From Limonium bicolor (lineage: Eukaryota; Streptophyta; Magnoliopsida; Caryophyllales; Plumbaginaceae): a stretch of 64,000 nt of DNA. Location: NCBI GenBank assembly GCA_023374045.1, contig CM041779.1, positions 269,152,131-269,216,130 of the forward strand. Direction: 5' to 3'. How positions within the stretch are numbered: the first letter of the stretch is position 1; each line of letters begins with the position of its first letter. Of the stretch, positions 56,116 through 64,000 are shown piece after piece. The position numbers were made by a program, and so were the translations under genes. The notes under the pieces were generated by a model. That model worked only from the letters and a program-made list of their open reading frames with translations, searched no databases and was not told the origin of the DNA.

Positions 56116-59100
56116 TGTGAGCCTCGATTTTAAACCCTATCCTATGTTGATTAAAGCTGATTAGGATCTAACCGGGTTTTAGGTCCACTTATTACCTAAG
56201 GTTAATAACTATGTCATATAACAAAAAATATTAAAACCTAAGCTAGCTCACTGGAACCTATAATGAGTCGCCACCTAATTTTAACCTAGATCAAATTAGA
56301 AAAGGAGAGTTCGGGTTCGGGGGCTTGATATTCGACTTAATCAGGGTTCAATTACTTTCATTACCCTTCCTAGGTTGTTTCTCCTCTACTTGGTTAATTT
56401 ACGGCTTTCTACAAAGTTGTTTTTAACCTAGGTGCGCGCTTCTGTTTTTTTTTGTATTTTTAACATTTTTTGACAGAAATTAAAGTGAAATTAAAAGCTA
56501 CCTAAACTAGGGTTTCAGAGGCAGAATTAGGTCAAATTTTGTTTACGTCCGTAGCCACGGACCCCATGTCCGAGACCACGGACCCCGGTTAACCTAATTA
56601 TGCAGAAAAGCCGAATTTAAGGAAAAACAAAAATTTGAAAGGTCCGGGGCCACGGACAGGCTGTCCGTGGGCCCGGATGCAGACGTTATAATCTGAGTGG
56701 TTAAACTGGTGTAAAATTAAAAGAAAAGAAATTAAAACTCAAAATAAACGTCGGGCTGCAAACAAATCCCGGTCGCAGTAGTATAGTGAAAATGTAAGCA
56801 ACCGGATGTCGAACCGTGGGACTAATGTACATATAATAGTACCTAAGCGTGTCACAAGAGGGGGGATTAATTGACTTGTAAAATAAAAAGAAAGAATAAA
56901 ATAAACTAAGTTGATAGACAAATAAAAATGGAACTCTGGGTCAGGTTAATATGATCAGATTAACTATGCTATCTCGACTGGTTTAATTATAATTGTTTGG
57001 CAAAATTCCTCTTATTATCTTAAGGACTAAATCATAGACTCATAAGAACTCGTTACCAGAAAATGCTTGGTCTAATCAAGGTTCAAGCATCTCACATGTA
57101 AACAGACGGTTTAATATCAGGAATATATATGCATCTGAAAAACTAACTCATTATCATCATAACGCTTTCTCCAGATTTACGGCTTAATCAACCTATCTAT
57201 TTATCACCTGGTCTGATCAAAATAGACTTAGCAAGCAATTTAATAAATTCGTGAGATTTATTAGAAAGGCGAGAGATAAACTTTAAGCGTAACAAACTGC
57301 ATATAAATAAAACAGTAAATATATTGCAAAATTAATACAGATACATAATAACTATTCCCAGAGTATACGTAAACTAGCCTAACATATTAAATAGATAGAT
57401 AGAGATGAGAGTAATAGAAATCATCCGTAATCACTCCGTCTCACTCTGCTATTTTGTGTACGTAGGGCTAGAGGTGAATTTGTGGAATGTAAAATAAATA
57501 AAATGGAGAATACGGGAGAAGAGAAATGGGATGAATGTGTGAAGTGGTGAAGTTGGGTCGTGGATGGATTGGTTGATTCGTGAGTGATTTATTGGGTGAA
57601 GCTCGTGGGTTTATATAGAAAAAGGAAGAAGCAGTAGAGGAGGTAACAGACGCGTGAAGGATTGAGCTCACTGATTGCTCACTGATTGAAGCATTGATTG
57701 CTTCATTTATTGCAGGGGACAGACAGCTGAACACACGCGTGAATTAAGGTAGGCGTCGAGACAGTGGGCGAGTTGCAGAAGTCGTCGAACGTAAGTTGCA
57801 GACGGCGCGGGAAGAAGAAAACTAGTCCGGTTGATTTTTGGTCTTAACCGCCTCTTAATAGGCGGTTCCCTTGTTTCTGACCGCCTCAATTTAGGCGGTT
57901 TAATATGTCTTGACCGCCTCAATATGGGCGGTTGCCCTTGTCTTTTCCGCCTCCAAACAGGCGGAAGCATGTGTTCTTGTCCGCCTAAGAACAAGCGGTT
58001 GATTTGTGTGTTTCCGGTTGAAAATGTACATGTCCGCCTGTTTTTGGGCGGTTGCATGTACATGTCCGCCTGTTTTTGGGCGGTTGCAAGTGTACATGTC
58101 CGCCTGTTTTCACGACGTCAGGCTTATTTCTTCTACCGGCTCTAGATTCTTCGTTTGGACTCCGTTTTCTGAGCCGTCTGCGCCTATGCGTTCGTCTCTT
58201 CGTCTACTTTGCTCCTAGCTTGGTGTTTCCTCATGTTTAAACCAATAAATTTGTGAGAAAAACAATAAAACATAAACTAGAGGAAAAACAACCGAAGTGG
58301 AGAAATGAGCAAGAAAAGTGCTAATATTAAATATGAAATACACCTATAAATCATGCTCATTTGGACACTTATCACCGGACATTATTTAAAAAACCTAAAT
58401 TTTAAAAATCCCGCCGCCGTCCGTGGGTGTCCGTGGCCACGGACAATCCGTCCGTGGTCCCGGACCATAGGTCCGAGATCCCGAACCACCCACGGACAGG
58501 GGTTTTATGGTGGTTCCCGAGGGTGTTTTCGGCTCAAAATTAATGCACGTGTAGCCTGAAAGGTATACAAGACGTTAGTAATTGAAAGACTGCAATTTGA
58601 AGCCTAATTATGCACGAAACTTGACGAACAAGTAACAAGGCAGAAACAAAAGAAATTGGCAATACAGAAGCGTAAAAAGGTTAGTTTGAACCCAAAATTT
58701 GACAGAGAGTTAATAAGGTCGTGGAGAGTTGGAAAAGTAGAGTTGTAACCTGTTTTACCTTCGAATTCAAGAGGATTCTTCACGTCGGGATTCTTCGGAG
58801 GCTCCGATGGTGTCGGTTCCGGATTGAGTTCGACCCGAGCTTCTGGTTGTTGATTGTTGAAGGAGTTCTTCACGTTTTGGAGGTGGTTTGGTTGATGTTT
58901 GATGATTGTTGATGTGTTGAGAGTTGAAAAATGTATTTAGATGGTGATTTCGGGGGATTTTTGATGTGATTTTGGTGCTTGGGTGTGTAAAAACGTGAGG
59001 AGAATGAGACGGCTGCCTTATTTGAGAGTCTAGGGTTCTTGAGGTTCTGATTTGATCATGGGATAAGGTTCCTTATATAGGCTTCCTTAAAGATAGAAAA

Positions 59101-59572
59101 ATCCGGTAAAAACCGAGATTTACCGATGTTTTAGCTCAAGGGCTCCCAAAAGGAATTTGATTATAGAATTTTTCACATGGGTAAAGGATGATATTTCTGA
59201 TTTTTCTAAAGTGGAATCGAATTTTTTGGATATTGGAATATTTTTAAATTCAATTTCTCGTCAGATCCAATCAGAAATTGCTAGAAAATTATTGGAAATT
59301 CGAAAAATCAAAATTCTAACGCCATTATGCTTCAAATGTCATCCTCTATCATGGGTTAAAATTTCAAAGCATTTTGAATTGATTTGACCCTTATTTGGAG
59401 GAGAGAGAAAGCCTATAGGGGGCTTAGGAGCCTTGAAAAATTACAAAAGTGCCCCTGGAGATGACTAAGCTGTCCCTAGTACTCTGAAATGTGCCGATCG
59501 AACCAGGAACCCTCGCTACTAGCCTATTAGTAGAGACCCTCTTCCGGGGGGGTTGAAATTTTGGGTATAACA
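56116..59572 (-). repeat. 5' LTR of element C (3.46 kb)
   Basis: On the minus strand it runs from TGTTATACCC (59572) to CTCACA (56116). The first ~885 bases match 50412-51294. It contains the 33-bp hairpin array and several CCACGGAC/GTCCGTGG inverted motifs (56540-56690 and 58420-58500, including the palindrome GTCCGTGGCCACGGAC at 58429-58444). No gene. Confidence 0.75.
57847..58117. repeat. 33-bp tandem hairpin array, 7 full copies plus one partial
   Basis: Units each contain CCGCCT, a variable 6-8 nt loop and AGGCGG (or GGGCGG/AAGCGG). Hairpins start at 57847, 57880, 57913, 57946, 57980, 58033, 58065 and (half) 58099; spacing is 32-34 bp except one 53-bp gap that holds a decayed unit. The stems are conserved while the loops vary (CTTAAT, CAATTT, CAATAT, CCAAAC, AAGAAC, GTTTTT). 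Confidence 0.9.
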
Positions 59573-60960
59573 CCGGGTTAACATAGTTAGAGGTTTAAGT
59601 TGAAAAGAGAACCAAATTAGTTCTAAGACACAGGGTACTAATACTAGTTCTGATTACAGATCTAGATAAGTCAGAGGCGTTCGGCGGATTAGGCGAACGC
59701 GGGATTAAGAGCTAGCCAATCTCCGGTGTACGGTATGGGATTCTTGTAGCTTGTTTGCTAACGAGGTCTACCTCGGTTTGTGTGCTATATGTTATTGTGA
59801 TACGACCAAACAAGATTAAGCATGAAACCGATTTACTGTATTGTTATTGTGTCCATTGTACACTAACATTACTTGATTCAGAGCTTGTTCATTAACTTAG
59901 TTTAATAAACAATTGTATAAAGTTATAAGTACCCCTATTGTTAGTTGGTTAATACCGAGAGAGGTTTAACTAACCAATTGCCAAAGAGACTTCAGCTAAC
60001 TGGAACTTGTGAGGAGAGGAATCCGGGACTGACTCCGGTCATGTATGTTCAGGTTTAGGAGGTCGGCATCTGCATCAGATCTATCTTCCGCCTAGGGTCG
60101 ACAAACTGACCAAGCCATCTCGAGTGAACAGTTCGAGATGGGAGGCAACTTCAGGAGGCGCAGGAGGGTCAAGCCTACATCACTCATAACTTAAGAATTA
60201 TTGTTTATTAAACCAATGGAGCTAATAACTCATTGGCTAGGGTTACTTTGACCCGACAAAATAAACAATTCATGTAAAGAACAACCAATTCTAATAGGAG
60301 AATGGTTGACACTTATAAGGAATGGTCAAACACGAGAACTAAACAATTCTCAGGCCTCAGGATTTAGGAATCTAACTTACTCATTAATGGACGTCCATTA
60401 TGACGTTCAATTTATTTGAGCTGTGAATGTTTCACTTAAATGTGTTGTTTGTTATCGTACTTCTTATTATTATTTGTATGAATAAACAATTGCATGTATT
60501 TGACAAAGTAGACGTGTGTAACCCGGCTAGCTTGTGGGCTGCACGTTTTCTATACCAGCAATATGCTGAGCCCCTTGGGGCCTGTGATTTAAACTTTGCA
60601 GGTAGGTACCAGACGAAGACTCAACCTGAGAGTGGGAACGGGTAGAGTACTTCGGGTCGCTTTTACATTTGTTACACGAGTTGTGCATGTACACTCGTTT
60701 AGTATATTGATGAGATGTTAGTATGATGTATTAGGATGTGAGATACTCGGTATAAGTTGTGGTTTGTGAATTGTAATGTTTTAGAAGCTCGAGTAATTAT
60801 CCAGTTAGTCAGACCGTGACTTGTTAAGAGAATAGGCCTAGTTAGTCACGTGGGTGACTAACGGCGGTAACACCAATTTAGTAGAACATTTCCGCTGCGT
60901 TGTTAATGTACGAGATGGACTTAGGGTGATGATCATTGTATTTAGAGATGGGGTGTTACA
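59573..60960 (+). repeat. 3' part of a third Tekay-like LTR
   Basis: Ends GATGGGGTGTTACA at 60960 and has the TTCCGCTG box about 70 bp before, like A and B, but is otherwise diverged. Element C sits at its left border, so C probably inserted into this LTR. No primer site follows. 60427-60645 and similar frames are not convincing. Confidence 0.65.
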
Positions 60961-63900
60961 TTATGTATACACGGTTTCAATGAGTTATAGCTTGTCTATC
61001 CAGTTCTCTGGAGATTTGACGTTCATACTCTTATTACGCCTTCCAGCGTCTGATTTGTTTCCTACTAACTGACCCTCAGTCTGGGATTTCTGTATTATCT
61101 GGACTTACTGTTCAGTGCTTATTGCTCTTCACAGTTTCCTCGAAATTCTTGAGACATATAAATTGTTCGTACTTAGTAATCAGTGCTCCTCGCACTTCAT
61201 AACTCTTAATTATTTCCTCCTGGAATGAGTTCTCTGACTCTTTTGATCCCATTGGTTTAACTGAGTTCTTCCTCCTCCATTGTTCACGGTAACTTGCTGT
61301 TCTGGTGTGAGTTTGCATCTCTAACTGTCGTACGGAGTCGACTACTTCTCGTGTTTCTCACACTACTCGTTTACATATATTGGGTACCTTACTGATACAT
61401 TGCTACTTACCTAACTATCTTATAAATAAGTCCATCGGGTCCACAAGCTCCTTTTGAGTGCGGTCGTCCCACATCTCGTTTAAGTACACTCGTAGTGTTC
61501 GTCACACACTTAGTTACAGCTAATTTGTGAAGTATTCTATTGTCGATCTCCTATTTCATCATTCCAAAATAACGCACATGTCGTTCTTCTTGAACTTAAT
61601 CAAGGAATATCCATCTACTGGGTTCATAACTACATTACCTTCTGTATTTAGTACGGACTCGATCCTTTAGTAATTTAAGGTTTCTTTCCTTAGAGCCTCT
61701 TATCTCATCCCTCAAGTCGATCCACTAGGAATGCACTTCCAGCTCCCTACGGAATGGACAGTGTGCTTCCTGTGCAACCTTTCATCACATGGTTCAGGCT
61801 ACTGGCGTTACTGCACAGTTTGTCTCCCATTTCATCATCTTACTTACTTCGGGTATTAATTCATAAATCTGATTGCTTTCGTGTCAATATTTGATGGCTT
61901 ATATATAGTGGTTGCTCTGTTGTGCACCGTAACTTAATCTACATGAAAGGTATTATTCTCATGGCCTCTACTACCGAAGTAGCTTTAGCTGTCTTATATT
62001 GCCCATTGATGGCACAATTCTTCAATCGTTTTACTTCAACGTCTTGTCTTATTTTCAATCCCTTTCATGGTGTAACCACACTGGGGTTCTCTAATTTCAG
62101 TGTTGTAAAATGGTTATCTCTTAATATGAAGGTGTTCTGCTTCAATTTCAGGTTCGTAAGTAGGCTAATTTCTCTCACATTCTTTCATCCTTTATGATGT
62201 TATTTACCATGTAATTTAACCGGTTACTGAAAGAGTCATCCGTTGAATCACAAGCTCTTTTGAGCGTTGGTCACTTGACGTGCCATACTGTGCACTCACA
62301 CTGTTTATCTCTGACGATTGCTGATTCTTAAATCCTGGGTGTTGGATATGAGGTCTGTCTCTGCAGCCTTCCACATTATTTATGTGTATCTGGAATGTTC
62401 TAAGGTAATTTCAAGGTCTAAGGTTCCCATTCTCCATTAGAGAGTATTCAATCTCTAAGAAGTGAAAGCCCTTTTTGAGGGGTTTATTCCCACTCATGGC
62501 CTCACAACAAGGAGAGGTATCCCCACCCTAAAAGGAATGGTTCGTTCTCCACCCCTGTCAATAGCACTATCTCAACATTCTCATTGGTGCCCTTTTCTGG
62601 CAATTTTTCCTCAATTTAGTATAGGTTCTCATAACCACTCATATGTACGAGTTGTAGTTCATTCATGGCCTAGATAAGCCTTCTTATGCTTTCCTACGCC
62701 TCGAGCTCTGATATATTTAACATCCTTGGCTCGTAGGCCCTTAATGCTTGACTAGTCTCAAGTGATAGCCGGTGTTCGGTTCACTGTTGTATTCTTATTC
62801 ATCTGTAGGTTATCCACGTAATTCTCTTGTTCTCTGAACTCTGTCAATGTTGGGTCACATCATTGGATGTACTATTGGGTTTCACAATAAGTTATTGTAT
62901 CTCGCTTCCTGCTGTGGAAGTTCACTTAGGTAATTCGATGTTTATCAGTGTCTATGACAATACTTTCGCTCTCATAGACTTGCGTCTTTTAGCAATTAAG
63001 GATTCATTTTCATTAGGCCTCTGCCTTCAGGTGTCTAAGTCGGATATTTACCCTGGATATCATGTGCTGCCATGTCAATACTTTGTTCAACTTTCGTTGA
63101 CTACGCCACCCGTTAATGACTAATCATACTTGGGTGTTAATGAGTTAGGCAAGCAATATTAACCATCGTTTATGGGTCTTTTTCTGCTCAACTATACCAA
63201 CTCTATGGTGTAGTTCTTTTGAGGTTCTCTCTTTTGTGATTGCACGTATTTGATCCTTGGTAGGTCATTGCTTAAATTTGTTTCCTCTGATTCTGTTTCT
63301 GGGGTTATCAACATCTTCAATGAAGAGTGATGTTAATAGTATTATTCTGGGAGTTCATCCCGTTTTTATTGAAAGTTTTTATGTCTTCCATCTTCATTGT
63401 ATGTCATAATACCTTCCTTATAGGTTATTACTTACATCCGGTCTTCTCACATTGTTGAGTAATCTCTTTAGTTCTTCCATTCCAGGTTAGGCTTGGTTTT
63501 GGGCTGGTGTTCTTACCTATAGTGTCGGTTGTCTGTTGTTGATGCTCACGTCGTTTAGTTTCCTGACCAAGTCCAGCTCCCTGCTGACTGGTGTACTGAT
63601 TTAGTTGTCATGGTTAGGCCGTCAGGCCCTCCCAATGTTTCGCTCATCAGTCCTTAAGGATTTGTAATCCGGTGCTAATTTGTATTATATCTGTGGTTTT
63701 TACCATTTGGTCTTCACGGCTTCCCGTACAGCTTCATTGTGGCAGCACTTGCCAAGGCAAGTGTCCATGCAAGATGGGCTATCGGTATTGGGTACGTCAG
63801 TAATGGTACATTCTCCTAAACTCCATGCAGGTGGTAGTCCATGGGACTCCTTCTTTGCCCTTTTTGGCTTTGGTTAATTGTTTATCTGTACAGCTTCCTG

Positions 63901-64000
63901 ACTGCTTTTGATTGTATAGTTACTTATCAGGGTATTCCTCTTTCTGAGGGGACCCCTTTTTCTTTTGCTTTCGCCTTGGTTCTCACTCTCGTTTCCACAC
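60961..64000 (-). repeat. decayed, inverted relative of element B's internal non-coding region
   Basis: Read on the minus strand, 61560-61380 matches 39780-39960 of element B (GGGACGACCGCACTC, GACTTATTTAT, AACACGAGAAGTAGTC), 61300-61220 matches about 39970-40010 (CAGTTAAACCAA(C/T)GGG), and 63780-63720 resembles 38905-38990. It continues beyond the window. No protein domain recognised in either strand. Confidence 0.6.

Larger units (their letters stand above)
50412..59572 (-). mobile_element. element C: Tat-like, gag-only large LTR retrotransposon derivative
   Basis: Minus-strand element with 5' LTR 59572-56116, primer site 56112-56095, internal region to 51295, PPT at about 51295-51306 and 3' LTR from 51294 down, cut off at 50412 by element A. 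The only coding region is a gag-like ORF. No RT or integrase seen. The size and lack of pol fit a LARD-type derivative. Lineage (Tat/Ogre-like) is inferred from the primer-site sequence and the CxxH...GHxxxxC type Gag. Confidence 0.75.

Noticed and set aside
57831..58145. Repeat array with regular spacing and variable inserts, superficially CRISPR-like, and an ORF across it
   Set aside because: The variable part is the 6-8 nt hairpin loop, much too short for a spacer, and the locus is in a plant LTR. The reading frame is a product of the repeat.

Overview
This is plant nuclear DNA, most likely from a eudicot. It holds one spliced host gene surrounded by nested, tandem and broken transposable elements. 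Evidence for a plant: Ty1/copia and Ty3/gypsy (Tekay/Del-type chromovirus) elements with initiator-Met tRNA primer sites, a Tat-like element, hAT- and Mutator-like DNA transposons, a LINE fragment, GT-AG introns, and a DTX45-type plastid MATE gene. I see no tRNA, rRNA, CRISPR array or prokaryotic feature. The species cannot be named from the sequence.

Layout. 1-1463: 3' part of a Tekay-like LTR with a 47-bp minisatellite. 1464-7097: non-coding, AT-rich, with four different tandem-repeat families in a row (periods about 200, 192, 232 and 300 bp, the last with telomere-like blocks). 7098-12092: a tandem, decayed Ty1/copia arrangement (RNase H end, LTR, gag-pol, LTR, internal start). 12339-18932 (minus strand): a 14-exon DTX45-like MATE transporter gene that can be followed in frame from start to stop, with a LINE 3' end in one intron. 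19766-20445: degenerate repeats upstream of that gene. 20465-21852: a non-autonomous hAT-like element carrying a nested Mutator-like element.

22608-50411: 'element A', a Tekay-like chromovirus whose gag-pro-pol is interrupted by three introns. The third intron (26921-27991) carries a nearly complete AlkB-type Fe(II)/2-oxoglutarate dioxygenase ORF with all catalytic residues. An alternative 3' splice site would fuse it in frame to Gag. 31430-47179: 'element B', a non-autonomous relative with 5.6-kb LTRs and only a (broken) gag, inserted in A with a GGTAG target duplication. B's gag has three introns, two at the same positions as in A.

50412-59572: 'element C', a minus-strand, gag-only, Tat-like large retrotransposon derivative with 3.5-kb LTRs, hairpin-forming tandem repeats and several polypurine-tract-like motifs. 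A is inserted in its 3' LTR. 59573-60960: 3' end of another Tekay-like LTR. 60961-64000: inverted, decayed non-coding sequence related to the inside of element B.

A and B share LTR termini (TGAAATACCCC...GGGGTGTTACA), primer-binding site, polypurine tract and gag introns, so B was probably mobilised by proteins of A-like elements. The strongest candidate for something undescribed is the intron-borne AlkB module of A together with the conserved gag introns, which suggests splicing-controlled expression of Gag-Pol versus Gag-AlkB.
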